Notes: generated by a model not told the origin, from the sequence alone. Numbered from the stretch's first letter, positions 1 to 12,112 are shown. The stretch is DNA of 64,000 nt from Ehretia macrophylla (GCA_037974665.1 CM075769.1:82279190-82343189), one strand, 5' to 3'. A program made the numbers and translations.

Positions 1-115
1 GTGCAACACGAGGACATCCCAAGAGGTCACCTATCCTAGTACTACTCTCGCCAATCACGCTTAACTTTAGAGTTCTGATGGGATCCAGTGCATTAGTGCT
101 GGTATAATCGCACCC
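1..115 (-). rRNA. 5S rRNA copy 1 (cut by window edge)
   Basis: The last two nt of the gene lie outside the window. About nine differences from the plant consensus, including a 1-nt loss inside box A, a CpG change at 47-48 and a change at 29. Probably not functional. Confidence 0.85.
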
Positions 116-438
116 GTCATGTTGAGGGCACAATTCCTTTATGTGTTAACGGTTCACAGTCCAAGCATAGAGAGATGGCCTATTCAGAATGCCCAATGGG
201 CTTAACGACAACCCATCCGATTCAACAACCCAGCATCCTCGCAAGACGAGATATCGACGCATTGTAGGGCCCTCTAATGTCCCGCGAGTAAGGTTGTCGT
301 CCTTTTAACAGCTCACGACGTACGATTTGGGACGAAAAAACAGAGCTAAACTAGAAAAGTGTCCCGAAACTGATGAAAACGTTCAATTTTGGGCACAAAA
401 AAAGGGCACTGCAAGCAAGCTGGCTGCCCCGGTCGTAG

Positions 439-453
439 AGCTCTCGGAGAGCT
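439..453. repeat. Conserved spacer palindrome (first occurrence)
   Basis: AGCTCTC-G-GAGAGCT, perfect 7-bp arms. The same palindrome, or a one-base variant such as AGCTCTCGAAGAGCT, lies in nearly every spacer ~225 bp downstream of the 5S 3' end. Function unknown. Confidence 0.75.
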
Positions 454-675
454 TTCCAATGGTATGTTGTGCGCCGCGTAACTCCTTACGGATCAAAAGT
501 TATGGGCACCGGAGCGACGGAGAGCTGGTCACAAGCCCTACGCCCTCAGTTCGCGGGCCCAGCCTCCACGTGAAGCGAAGTTATCTTGCCCAAGGTGCCG
601 TAGGATTCGATAATAGAAATATGGTGGATAAAGTATCTTAGCAACCATAACCGGAGGAAAAAAAATTGAAAAGGG

Positions 676-793
676 GGGTGCAACACGAGAACTTCTCAAG
701 GGGTCACCCATCCTAGTACTACTCTCGCCCAAGCACGCTTAACTTCGGAGTTCAGATGGGATCCAGTGCATTAGTGCTGGTATGATCGCACCC
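676..793 (-). rRNA. 5S rRNA copy 2
   Basis: Changes at RNA nt 105, 98, 95, 40 and 29. Box A, IE and box C are intact. Confidence 0.92.
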
Positions 794-1350
794 GTCATGT
801 TGAGGGCACAATTCCTTTAAGTGTTAACGGTTCACAGTCTTAGCCTATAAAGATGGCCCATTCAGAAGGCCCAATGGGCTTAACGACTACCCATCAGCTT
901 CAATAACCCAGCTTCCACGCAAGACGAGATATCGACACGTTGTAAGGCCCTCTAATGTCCCGCGAGTAAGGTTGTCATCCTTTTAATAGCTCACGACGTA
1001 CGATCCGGTACGAAAAAATAGAGCTAAAAAAGAAAAGAGGCCCGAAACTGATGAAAAAGTTTGATTTTGGGATCCAAAAAGGGCACATTGAGCAAGCTTG
1101 CTGCCCCCGTCGTAGAGCTCTCGGAGAGCTTTCTAACGGTATGTTGTGGGCCGCAGAACTCCTTACAGATCAAAAGTTATGGGCACCGGAGTGATGGAGA
1201 CCTGGTTACAAGCCCTACGCACTCGGTTTGCGGGCCCAGCATCCACTTGAAGCGAAGTTATCTTGCCCAAGGTGCCGTGGGATTCGATAATAGAAATGTG
1301 GTGGATAAAGTATCTTGGCAACCCTAACTGAGGAAAAAAAATTAAAATGG

Positions 1351-1468
1351 GGGTGCAACACGAGGACTTCTCAAGGGGTCACCAATCCTAGTACTACTCT
1401 CGCCCAAGCACGCTTAACTTCGGAGTTCTGATGGGATCCAATGCATTAGTGCTGGTATGATCGCACCC
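1351..1468 (-). rRNA. 5S rRNA copy 3
   Basis: Changes at 98, 95, 85 (box C), 29 and 28. Confidence 0.92.
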
Positions 1469-2028
1469 GTCATGTTGAGGGGACAATTCTTTTATGTGTT
1501 ATCGGTTCACAGTCCCAGCCTAGAGTGATGGCCCATTCAGAAGGCCGATTGGGCATTACAACAACCCATCCGATTCAACAATGCAGCATCCTCGAAAGAC
1601 GTGATATCAACGCATTGTAGGGCCCTCTAATGTCCCGCGAGCAAGGTTGTCATCCTTTTAACAGCTCACGACGTACGATCCGGGATGAAAAAACAGAGCT
1701 AAAAAAGAAAAGTGGCCCGAAACTGATGGAAATGTTCGATTTTGGGCTCCAAAAAAGGGCACAGTGATTAAGCTGGCTGCCCCCGTCGTAGATCTCTCGG
1801 AGTGCTTTCCAACGGTTTTCTGTGCGCCGCGTAACTTCTTACGGATCAAAAGTTATGGGCACCGGAGCGAAGGAGACCTGGTCACAAGCGCTACGCCCTC
1901 GGTTTGCTGGCCCAGCCTCCACGTGAAGCGAAGTTGTCATGCCCAAGGGGCCGTGGGTTTCGATAATAGAAATGGGGTGGATAAAGTATCTTGGCAACCC
2001 TAACCGGAGGAAAAAAAATTGAAAAGGG

Positions 2029-2146
2029 GGGTGCAACACGAAGACTTCCCAGGGGGTCACCCTTCCTAGTACTACTCTAGCCCAAGCACGCTTAACTTCG
2101 GAGTTCTGATGGGATCCGGTGCATTAGTGCAGGTATGATCGCACCC
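2029..2146 (-). rRNA. 5S rRNA copy 4
   Basis: Changes at 105, 84 (box C), 68 (IE) and 16. Confidence 0.92.
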
Positions 2147-2705
2147 GTCATGTTGAGGGCACAATTCGTTTACGTGTTAACGGTTCACAGTTCCAGCCTA
2201 GAGAGATAGCCCATTCAGAAAGCCCAATGGGCTTAACGAGAACCCATCCGCTTCAACAACCCAGTATCCTCGCAAGACGAGATATCGACGCATTGTAGGG
2301 CCTTATAATGTCCCGCGAGTAAGGTTGTCGTCCTTTTAACAGCTCACGACATACGATCCGGGATCGAAAAACAGAGCTAAAAAAGAAAAGTGGCACAAAA
2401 CTGATGAAAGCGTTCGATTTTGGGCTGCAAAAAGGGTACAGCGAACATGCTAGCTGCCACCGTCGTAGAGCTCTCGAAGTTCTTTCCAACGGTATGCTGT
2501 GCGCCGCGTAACTCCTTACGGATCAAAAGTTGTAGGCACCGGAGCGACGAATACCTAGTCACAAGCCCCACGCCCTCGGTTTGCGGGCCCAGCCTCCACG
2601 TGAAGCGAAGTTATCTTGCCCAAGGTGCTGTGGGATTCGATAATAGAAATGTGGTGGATAAAGTATATTGGCAACCCTAACCGGAGGAAAAAAAATTCAA
2701 AATCG

Positions 2706-2823
2706 GGGTGCAACAGGTGGACTTCACAAGGGGTCACCCATCCTAGTACTACTCTCACCCAAGCACGCTTAACTTCGGAGTTCTGATGGGATCCGGTGCA
2801 TTAGTGCTGGTTTGATCGCGCCC
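2706..2823 (-). rRNA. 5S rRNA copy 5
   Basis: Seven changes: 108, 106, 98, 95, 67 (IE), 12 and 4. Confidence 0.9.
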
Positions 2824-3383
2824 GTCATGTTGAGGGCACAATTCCTTTATGTGTTAACGATTCATAGTCCCAGCCTAGAGAGATGGCCCCATTTAGAAGG
2901 TCCAATGGGCTTAACAATAACCCATCCGCTTCAACAACGCAGCATCCTCGTAAAATGTGATATCGACGCGTTGTAGGGCCCTCTAATGTCCCGCGAGTAA
3001 GGTTGTCGTCCTTTTAACAGCTCACGTCGTACGATCCGAGACGGAAAAATCGAGCTAAATTAGAAAAGTAGCTCAAAACTGATGAAAACATTCGATTTTG
3101 GGGTACAAAAAGGGTAAAGTGAGCAAGCTAGCTACCCCTGTCGTAGAGCTCTCGAAGAGCTTTCCAACAGTATGCTATGCGCCGCGTAACTCCCTATGGA
3201 TAAAAAGTTATGGGCACCGGAGCGACGGAGACCTGGTAACAAGCCTTACGCCCTCGGTTTGCTAGCCCGGCCTCCACGTGAAGTGAAATTGTCTTGCCCA
3301 AGGTGCCGTGGGATTCGATAATAGAAATGTGGTGGATAAAGTATCTTGGCAACCCTAACCGGAGGAAAAGAAATTTAAAATGG

Positions 3384-3501
3384 GGGTCCAACACGAGGAC
3401 TTCTAAGGGGGTCACCCATCCTAGTACTACTCTCGCCCAAGCACGCTTAACTTCGGAGTTCTGATGGGATCTGGTGCATTAGTGCTGGTATGATCGCACC
3501 C
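3384..3501 (-). rRNA. 5S rRNA copy 6
   Basis: Changes at 114, 98, 97 and 30; internal control region intact. Confidence 0.92.
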
Positions 3502-4059
3502 GTCATGTTGGGGGCACAATTCCTTTATGTGTGACCGGTTCACAGTCCCAGCCTAGAGAGATAGCCCATTCAGAAGGCCCAATAGGCTTAACGACAACCC
3601 ATCCGCTTCAACAACCCATCATCCTCGTAAGACGAGATATCGACGCGTTGTAGGGTCTTCTAATGTCTCGCGAGTAAGGTTGTCATCCTTTTAACAGCTC
3701 ACGACGTACGACCCGGGACGGAAAAGCAAAGTCAAATTAGAAAAGTGGCCCGAAACTGATGAAAACATTCGATTTTAGGCTCCAAAATGGGCACAGCGAG
3801 CAAGCTAGCTGCCATCGTCGTAGAGCTCTTGTAGAGCTTTCCAACAGTATGCTGTGCGCCGCGTAACTCCTTACGGATCAAAAGTTATGGGCGCCGGAGA
3901 GACGGAGAGCTGGTCACAAGCCCTACGCCCTCGCTTTGAAGGCCGAGCCTCCACGTGAAGCGAAGTTGTCTTGCCCAAGATGCCGTGGGATTCGGTAATA
4001 GAAATGTGGTGGATAAAGTATCCAAGCAACCATAACCGGAGCAAAAAAATTGAAAAGGG

Positions 4060-4177
4060 GGGTACAACACGAGGACATCTCAAGGGGTCACCCATCCTAG
4101 TACTACTCTCGCCCAAGCACGCTTAACTTCGGAGTTCTGATGGGATCTGGTGCATTAGTGCTGGTATGATCGCACCC
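4060..4177 (-). rRNA. 5S rRNA copy 7
   Basis: Changes at 114, 101, 98, 95 and 30; internal control region intact. Part of the local 3.5-5.5 kb subfamily, with copy 8 sharing four of the five changes. Confidence 0.92.
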
Positions 4178-4735
4178 ATCATGTTGGGGGCACAATTCCT
4201 TTATGTGTGAACGGTTCACAGTCCCAGCCTAGAGAGATAGCCCATTCAGAAGGCCCAATGGGCTTAACGACAACCCATCGACTTCAACAACCCAGCATCC
4301 TCGTAAGACGAGATATCGATGCGTTGTAGGGTCTTCTCATGTCTCGCGAGTAAGGTTGTCATCCTTTTAACAGCTCACGACATACGATCCGGGACGGAAA
4401 AACAAAGTTAAATTAGAAAAGTGGCCCGAAACTGATGAAAACCTTCGATTTTGGTCTCCAAAAAGGGCAAAGCGAGCAAGCTAGCTGCCATCGTCGTAGA
4501 GCTCTCGGAGGGCTTTCCAACGGTATGCTATGCGCCGCGTAACTCCTTACGGATCAAAAGTTATGGGCGACGGAGTGACGGAGAGCTGGTCACAAGCCCT
4601 ACGCCCTCGCTTTGAAGGCCGAGCCTCCACGTGAAGCGTAGTTGTCTTGCCCAAGATGCCGTGGGATTCGGTAATAGAAATGTGGCGGATAAAGTATCCA
4701 AGCAACCATAACCGGAGCAAAAAAATTGAAAAGGG

Positions 4736-4853
4736 GGGTACAACACGAGGACATCTCAGGGGGTCACCCATCCTAGTACTACTCTTGCCCAAGCACGCTT
4801 AACTTCGGAGTTCTGATGGGATCTGGTGCATTAGTGCTGGTATGATCGCACCC
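4736..4853 (-). rRNA. 5S rRNA copy 8
   Basis: Changes at 114, 101, 98, 68 (IE) and 30; close sister of copy 7. Confidence 0.92.
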
Positions 4854-5412
4854 GTCATGTTGGGGGCATAATTCCTTTATGTGTGAATGGTTCACAGTCC
4901 CAGCCTAGAGAGATAGCCCATTCAGAAGGCCCAATGGGCTTAACGACAACCCATCCACTTTAACAACCCAGCATCCTCGTAAGACGAGATATCGACGCGT
5001 TTTAGGGTCCTCTAATGTCTCGCGAGTAAGGTTGTCATCCTTTTAACAGCTCACGACGTACGATCCGGGGAGGAAAAACAAAGTTAAATTAGAAAAGTGG
5101 CCCGAAATTGATGAAAACCTTCGATTTTGGGCTCCAAAAAGGGCACAGCGAGCAAGCTAGCTGCCATCGTCGTAGAGCTCTCGGAGGGCTTTCCAATGGT
5201 ATGGTATGCGCCACGTAACTCCTTACGGATCGAAACTTATGGGCGCCGGAGGGACAGTGAGCTGGTCACAAGCCCTACGCCCGAGCTTTGAAGGCCGAGC
5301 CTTCATGTGAAGCGAAGTTGTCTTGCCCAAGATGCCGTGGGATTCGGTAATAAAAATGTGGTGGATAAAGTATCCAAGCAACCATAACCGTAGCAAAAAA
5401 ATTGAAAAGGGG

Positions 5413-5516
5413 TGGTACAACACGAGGACTTCTCAGGGGGTCACCCATCCTAGTACAACTCTCTCCCAAACAAGCTTAACTTCAGAGTTCTTATGGGATC
5501 CGGTGCATTAGTGCTG
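5413..5516 (-). pseudogene. 5S rRNA pseudogene (copy 9), 5' end and promoter deleted
   Basis: The gene stops at RNA nt 15: nt 1-14 and ~55 bp of upstream sequence are gone, and the remainder joins directly to the spacer sequence AGAGATAGCCCATT. The lost ~69 bp include the -1 C, the -14 GC and the TATA-like box. Nine further changes include IE nt 67 and box A nt 58 and 61. It cannot start transcription in the normal way. Confidence 0.93.
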
Positions 5517-6020
5517 AGAGATAGCCCATTCAGAAGGCCCAATGGGTATAACGAGAACCCATCTGCTTCAACAACGCAGCATCTTCACAAGACGTGATAT
5601 CAACGCATTGTAGGGCCCTCTAATGTCTTGCGAGTAAGGTTATCGACCTTTTAATAGCTCACGACGTACGATCCGGGACGGAAAAACAGAGCTAAACCAG
5701 AAAAATGGCTCAAAACTGATGAAAACGTTCGATTTTGGGCTCCAAAAAAGGCAAAGCAAGCAAGCTAGCTACCCCCATCATAGAGCTCTCGAAGAGCTTT
5801 CCAACTGTATGCTGTGCGCCACGTAACTCCTTACGGATAAAAAGTTATGGGCACCAGAGCGACGGAGACCTGGTCACAAGCCCTACCCCCTCGGTTTGCT
5901 GGCCCAGCCTCCACGTGAAGCGAAGTTGTCTTGCCCAAGGTTCCATGGGATTCGATAATAGAAATGTGGTGGATAAAGTATTTTGGCAACCCTAAACGGA
6001 GCAAAAAAAATTGAAAAGGG

Positions 6021-6138
6021 GGGTGCAACACGAGGACTTCCCAAGGGGTCACCCATCCTAGTACTACTCTTGCCCAAGCATGCTTAACTTCTGAGTTCTG
6101 ATGGGATCCGGTGCATTAGTGCTGGTATGATCGCACCC
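6021..6138 (-). rRNA. 5S rRNA copy 10
   Basis: Changes at 95, 68 (IE), 58 (box A) and 47; two of the four are C-to-T type at CpG sites. Confidence 0.92.
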
Positions 6139-6696
6139 GTCATGTTGAGGGCACAATTCCTTTTTGTTAATGGTTCACAGTCCGAGCCTTGAGAGATAGT
6201 CCATTCAAAAGGCCCAATGGGCTTAACGACAACCCATCCGCTTCAACAACGGAGCATCCTCGTAAGACGTGATATCGACGCGTTGTAGGGCCCTCTAATG
6301 TCCTGCGAGTAAGGTCGTCATCCTTTTAACAATTCACGACGTACGATCCGAAACGAAAAAATAGAGCTAAATTAGAAAAGTGGCTCGAAACTGACGAAAA
6401 CATTCGATTTTGGGGTCCAAAAAGGGCATAGCGAGCAAGCTAGCTGCCCTTGTCGTAGAGCTCTCGAAGTGCTTTCCAACGGTATCCTGTGCACCCTATA
6501 ACTCCTTACGGATAAAAAGTTATGGGCACCAGAGCGACAGAGACCTGGTCACAAGCCTTACGCCCTCGGTTTGCTGGCCCGGCCTCCACGTGAAGCGAAG
6601 TTGTCTTGCCCAAGGTGCCGTGGGATTCGATAATAGAAATATGATGGATAAAGTATCTTGGCAACGCTAACCGGAGGAAAAAAAAATTTAAAATGG

Positions 6697-6814
6697 GGGT
6701 GCAACACGAGGACTTCTCTGGGGGTCACCCAACCTAGTACTACTCTCGCCCAAGCATGCTTAACTTCAGAGTTCTGATGGGATCTGGTGCATTAGTGCTG
6801 ATATGATCGCACCC
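6697..6814 (-). rRNA. 5S rRNA copy 11
   Basis: Seven changes: 98, 96, 83 (box C), 58 (box A), 47, 30 and 14. Confidence 0.9.
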
Positions 6815-7372
6815 GTCATGTTAAGGGCACAATTCTTTTATGTGTTAACGGTTCACAGTCCAAGCCTAGAGAGATGGCCCATTCATAATGCCCAATGGGC
6901 TTAACGACAACCCATCCGCTTCAACAACCTAGCATCCTCGCAGGACGAGATATCGACGCGTTGTAGGGGCTTCTAATGTCACGCGAGTAAGGTTGTCGTC
7001 CTTTTAACAGCTCACGACGTACGATCCGGGATGGAAAAACACAGCTTAATAAGAAAAGTGGCCTAAAATTGATGAAAACATTCGATTTTGGGCTCCAAAA
7101 AGGGCATAGCGAGCAAGCTAGCTGCCCCCGTCGTAGAACTCTCGGAGAGCTTTCCAACGGTATATTTTACGCCACGTAACTCCTTACGGATCAAAAGTTA
7201 TGGGCACCGGAGTGACGCAGATCCGGTCACAAGCCCTACGCCCTCGGTTTGCGGCCCAGCTTCTATGTGAAGCGAAGTTGCGTTGCCCAAGGTGCTGTGG
7301 GATTCGGTAATAGAAATGTGGTGGATAAAGAATCTTGGCAACCCTAACCGGAGGAAAAAAAATTGAAAAGGT

Positions 7373-7490
7373 GGGTGCAACACGAGGACTTCTCAGGGGG
7401 TCACCCATCCTAGTACTACTCTTACCCAAGCACGCTTAACTTCGTAGTTCTGATGGGATCCGGTGCATTAGTGTTGGTATGATCGCACAC
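7373..7490 (-). rRNA. 5S rRNA copy 12
   Basis: Changes at 98, 68 and 67 (both IE, the CpG there fully lost), 46, 17 and 2. Confidence 0.9.
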
Positions 7491-8049
7491 GTCATGTTTA
7501 GGGCACAATTCCTTTATGTGTTAACGGTTCAGAGTCGCAGCCTAGAGAGATGGCCCTTTCAGAAGGCCAAATGGGATGAACGACAACCCATCCGCTTCAA
7601 CAACGTAACATCCTCGCAAGACGTGATATTGACGCATTGTAGGCCCCTTTAATGACCTGCGAGTAAGGTTGTCGTACTTTTAACAGCTCACGATGTACGA
7701 TCCGGGACAGAAAAACAGAGCTAAAAAAGAAAAGTGGCCTGAAACTGATAAAAACATTCGATTTTGGGATCCAAAAATGGGCACAATGATTAAGCTGGTT
7801 GCCCCCGTCGTAGAGCTCTCAGAGAGCTTTCCAACGGTATACTGTGCGCCGCGTATCTCCTTACGGATCAAAAGTTATGGCCACCGGGGTGAATGAGACT
7901 TGGTCACAAGCCGTACGCCCTCGGTTTGCTGGCCCAGCCTGCATGTGAAGCGAAGTTGCCTTGCCCAAGGTGCCGTGGGATTCGATAATAGAAATGTGGT
8001 GGATAAAATATCTTGGCAACCCTAACCGGAGGAAAAAATTTGAAATGGG

Positions 8050-8167
8050 GGGTGCAACACGTGGACTTCCCAGGGGCTCACCCATCCTAGTATTACTCTC
8101 GCCCAAGCACGCTTAACTTCGGAGTTCTGATGGGATCCGGTGCATTAGTGCTGGTATGATCGCACCC
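8050..8167 (-). rRNA. 5S rRNA copy 13
   Basis: Only three changes (106, 91, 75); internal control region intact. Confidence 0.93.
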
Positions 8168-8726
8168 GTCATGTTGAGGGCACAATTCCTTTATGTGTTA
8201 ACGGCTCACAGTTCCAGCCTAGGGATATAGCCCATTCAGAAGGCCCAATGGGCTTAACGAGAACCCATCTGCTTCAACAACCCAGTATCCTCGGAAGATG
8301 AGATATCGACGCGTTGTAGGGTCCTCTAATGTCCTGCGAGTAAGGTTCTCGTCCTTTTAAGAGCTCACGACGTACGATCCGGGGTGAAAAAGCATAGTTA
8401 AATTAGAAAAGTGGCCCAAAACTGATGAAAACATTCAATTTTGGCCTCCAAAAGGGGCATAACGGGTAAGCTAGCTGCCCCTGTCGTAGAGCTCTCGAAG
8501 CGCTTTCCAACGGTATGCTGTGCACCGCGTAACTCCTTACGGATCAAAAGTTATGGGCACCAGAGCAACGGAGACCTGGTCACAAGCTCTATGCCCTCGA
8601 TTTGCTGGCCCAGCCTCTACGTGAAGCGAAGTTGTCTTGCCCAAGGTGTACTGGGATTCGATAATAGAAATGTGGTGGAGAAAGTATCTTGGCAACCCAA
8701 ACCGGAGGAAAAATAATTTAAAATGG

Positions 8727-8844
8727 GGGTGCAACATGTGGACTTCCTAGGGGGTCACCCATCCTAGTACTACTCTCGCCCAAGCACGCTTAACCTCGGT
8801 GTTCTGATGGGATCCGGTGCATTAGTGCTGGTATGATCGCACCC
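8727..8844 (-). rRNA. 5S rRNA copy 14
   Basis: Changes at 108, 106, 97, 50 (edge of box A) and 45. Confidence 0.92.
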
Positions 8845-9403
8845 GTCATGTTGAGGGCACAATTCCTTTATGTGTTAGCTGTTCACAATCCCAGCCTATA
8901 GAGATAGCCCATTTAGAAGGCCCAATGGGCTTAACAATAACCCATCCGCTTCAACAACGTAGCATCCTCACAAAAGGTGATATCGACGCATTGTAGGGCC
9001 CTCTAATGTCCCGCGAGTAAGGTTGTCATCCTTTTAACAGCTCCGGACGTACGATCCGAGACGGAAAAACAGAGCTAAAATAGAAAAGTGGCTTGAAACA
9101 GATGAAAACATTCGATTTTGGGGTCCAAAAAGGGCAAAGTGAGCAAGCTTGCTGCCCCTGTCGTAGAGCTCTCGAAGAGCTTTCCAACGAAATGTTGTAC
9201 GCCGCGTAAGTCCTTACGGATAAAAAGTTATGGGCACCGGAGCGACGGAGACTTGGTCACAAGCCTTACGCCCTCGGTTTGCTAGCCCGGCCTCCACGTT
9301 AAGTGAAGTTGTCTTGCCCAAGGTGCCGTGGGATTCGATAATAGAAATATGGTGGATAAAGTATCTTGGCAACCCTAACCGGAGGAAAAAAAATTTAAAA
9401 TGG

Positions 9404-9521
9404 GGGTGCAACACGAGGACTTCCCAGGGGGTCACCCATCCTAGTACTACTCTCGCCCAAGCACGCTTAACTTCGGAGTTCTGATGGGATCTGGTGCATT
9501 AGTGCTGGTATGATCGCACCC
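9404..9521 (-). rRNA. 5S rRNA copy 15, near-consensus
   Basis: A single change, at RNA nt 30 (a CpG transition). Upstream elements are close to the array norm. A good candidate for an expressed copy. Confidence 0.95.
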
Positions 9522-10080
9522 GTCATGTTGAGGGCACATATCCTTTATGTGTTAACGGTTCACAGTCCCAGCCTAGGGAGATGGCCCATTTAGAAGGCCC
9601 AATGGGCTTAAGGACAACCTATCCGCTTCAACAACCCAACATCCTCGCAAGACGAGATATCGAAGTGTTGTAGTGTCCTCTAATGTCTCGCGAGTAAGGT
9701 TGTCGTCCTTTTAACAGCTCACGACATACGATCCGGGACGGAAAAATAGAGCTTAATAAGAAAAATGGCCCGAAATTGATGAAAACGTTCGATTTTGGGC
9801 TCCAAAAAGGGCAAAATGAGAAAGCCAGCTACCATCATCATAGAGCTCTCGGAGGGCTTTCCAACGGTATGCTGTGCACCGCGTAACACTATACGAATCA
9901 AAAGTTATGGGCGCCGGAGGGACGGAGAGCTGGTCACAAGCCCTACGCCCTCGCTTTGCAGGACGAGCCTCCACGTGAATCGAAGTTGTCTTGCCCAAAG
10001 TGCCGTGGGATTCGATAGTAGAAATGTGGTGGATAAAGTATCTTGTCAACCCTAACCAGAGGAAAAAAAATTGAAATAGG

Positions 10081-10198
10081 GGGTGCAACACGAGGACTTC
10101 TCCGGGGGTCACCCATCCTTGTACAACTCTCGCCCAAGCACGCTGAACTTCGGAGTTCTGATGGGATCCGGTGCATTAGTGCAAGTATGATCACACCC
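10081..10198 (-). rRNA. 5S rRNA copy 16
   Basis: Eight changes: 98, 96, 79, 74, 54 (box A), 16, 15 and 6. Shared almost completely with copy 19, three units away, showing they descend from one duplicated block. Confidence 0.9.
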
Positions 10199-10740
10199 GT
10201 CATGTTGAGGGCACAATTCCTTTATGTGTTAACGGTTCACAGTCGCAGCCTAGAGAGATGGCCCATTCAGAAGGTCCAATGGGCTTAACGACAACCCGTT
10301 CGCTTCAACAACGCAGCATCCTCACAAGACGAGATATCTACGCATTGTAGGGACCTCTAATGTCCCGTGAGTAAGGTTGTCGTCCTTTTAACAGCTCACG
10401 ACGTAGGATCCAGGACCAAAAAACAGAGCTAAAAAAGAAAAGTGGCCCAAAACTGATGAAAACGTTAAATTTTTGGCTCCAAAAAGGGCACAATGAGCAA
10501 GCTGGTTGCCCCCGTTGTAGAGCTCTCGGAGAACTTTCCAACGGTATGCTGTGCGCCGAGTAACTCCTTACGGATCAAAAGTTATGGGCACCGGAGCGAC
10601 GGAGACCTGGTCACAAGCCCTACGCCCTCGGTTTGCTGGGCCAGCCTCCACGTGAAGCGAAGTTGTCTTGGCCAAGGTACCGTGGGATTCGATAATAGAA
10701 ATGTAGTGGATAAAGTATCTTGGCAACCCTAACCGAAGGA

Positions 10741-10757
10741 AAAATAATTGAAAAAGG
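10741..10757 (-). terminator. Pol III terminator of the consensus 5S copy 17
   Basis: Downstream of the gene on the minus strand come CC, then five T (10755-10751), a short gap and a further TTTT. Most units have TTTT followed after CAA by a T7-T8 run, so they carry a primary and a back-up terminator. Confidence 0.8.
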
Positions 10758-10875
10758 GGGTGCAACACGAGGACTTCCCAGGGGGTCACCCATCCTAGTA
10801 CTACTCTCGCCCAAGCACGCTTAACTTCGGAGTTCTGATGGGATCCGGTGCATTAGTGCTGGTATGATCGCACCC
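10758..10875 (-). rRNA. 5S rRNA copy 17, exact consensus
   Basis: Matches the plant 5S consensus I know at all 118 positions, from GGGTGCGATCATACCAGC to TGTTGCACCC, with intact box A, IE and box C. 5S rRNA is transcribed by RNA polymerase III with TFIIIA/B/C and joins the large ribosomal subunit with uL18 and uL5. Its upstream region has CATAAAGG at -28, GC at -14/-13 and C at -1, and its 3' flank a T5 run. With both gene and promoter in order it is the best candidate functional copy here. Confidence 0.97.
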
Positions 10876-10903
10876 GTCAAGTTGAGGGCACAATTCCTTT
10901 ATG
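10876..10903 (-). promoter_or_regulatory. Upstream promoter of the consensus 5S copy 17
   Basis: Read on the minus strand: CATAAAGG at -28 to -21 (TATA-like), GC at -14/-13 and C at -1. These are the three upstream positions known to matter for plant 5S transcription in Arabidopsis. One change from the array norm lies at -5. The same layout precedes most copies; exceptions are noted at copies 9, 31, 40, 63, 66, 67, 70 and 71. Confidence 0.8.
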
Positions 10904-11434
10904 TGTTAACGGTTCACAGTCCCAGCCTAGAGAGATGGCCCATTCAGAAGGCCCAATGGGCTTAACAATAACCCATCCGCTTCAACAACGTAGCATCCTC
11001 ACAAAAGGTGATATCGACGCATTGTAGGGCCCTATAATGTCCCGCGAGTAAGGTTGTCGTCCTTTTAACAGCTCAGGACATACGATCTGAGACGGAAAAA
11101 CAAAGCTAAAATAGAAAAACGGCTTGAAACTGATGAAAACATTCAATTTTGGCGTCCAAAAAGGGCAAAGTGAGCAAACTTGCTGCCCCTGTCGTAGAGC
11201 TCTCGAAGAGCTTTCCAACGAAATGCTGTACGCCGCGTAAGTCCTTACGGATAAAAAGTTATGGGCACCGGAGCGACGGAGACTTGGTCACAAGCCTTAC
11301 GCCCTCGGTTTGCTAGCCCGGCCTCCACGTGAAGTGAAGTTGTCTTGCCCAAGGTGCCGTGGGATTCGATAATAGAAATATGGTGGATAAAGTATCTTGG
11401 CAACCCTAACCGGAGGAAAAAAAATTTAAAATGG

Positions 11435-11552
11435 GGGTGCAACACGAGGACTTCTCAGAGGGTCACCTATCCTAGTACTACTCTCGCCCAAGCACGCTTA
11501 ACTTCGGAGTTCTGAGGGGATCTGGTGCATTAGTGCTGGTATGATCACACCC
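11435..11552 (-). rRNA. 5S rRNA copy 18
   Basis: Changes at 98, 94, 85 (box C), 37, 30 and 6. Confidence 0.91.
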
Positions 11553-12112
11553 GTCATGTTGAGGGCACATATCCTTTATGTGTTAACGGTTCACAGTCCC
11601 AGCCTAGAGAGATGGCCCATTCAGAAGGCCCAATGGGCTTAACGACAACCCATCCGCTTCAACAACCCAGTATCCTCGCAAGATGAGATATCGAAGAGTT
11701 GTAGTGTCCTCTAATGTCTCGCGAGTAAGGTTGTCGTCCTTTTAACAGCTCATGACGTACGATCCGGGATGGAAAAATAGTGCTTAATAAGAAAAGTGGC
11801 CCGAAACTGATGAAAACGTTCGATTTTGGGCTTCAAAAAGGGCAAAATGAGTAAGCCAGCTGCCATCATCGTAGAGCTCTCGGAGGGCTTTCCAACGGTA
11901 TGCTGTGCGCCGCGTAACACCATACGAATCAAAAGTTATGGGCGCCGGAGGGACGGAGAGCTGGTCATAAGCCCTACGCCCTCGCTTTGCAGGCCGAGCC
12001 TCCACGTGAATCGAAGTTGTCTTGCCCAAAGTACCGTGGGATTCGATAATAGAAATGTGGTGGATAAAGTATCTTGTCAACCCTAACCGGAGGAAAAAAA
12101 AATTGAAAAGGG

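Larger units (their letters stand above)
3502..5516. repeat. Local subfamily of three similar 5S units
   Basis: Units around copies 7-9 share CAAGATGCCGTGGGATTCGG and AAGTATCCAAGCAACCATAA, forms not seen elsewhere in the array, and successive copies differ little. A recent local expansion; the third unit then lost the copy 9 promoter. Confidence 0.85.

Noticed and set aside
327-641. Repeated 60-120 codon ORFs in 5S spacers (plus strand, e.g. ...KSYGHRSDGDLVTSPTPSVCGPSLHVKRS...)
   Set aside because: They recur with the 677-bp array period, are broken in many units by frameshifts and stops, and change freely; they are chance frames of non-coding spacer.
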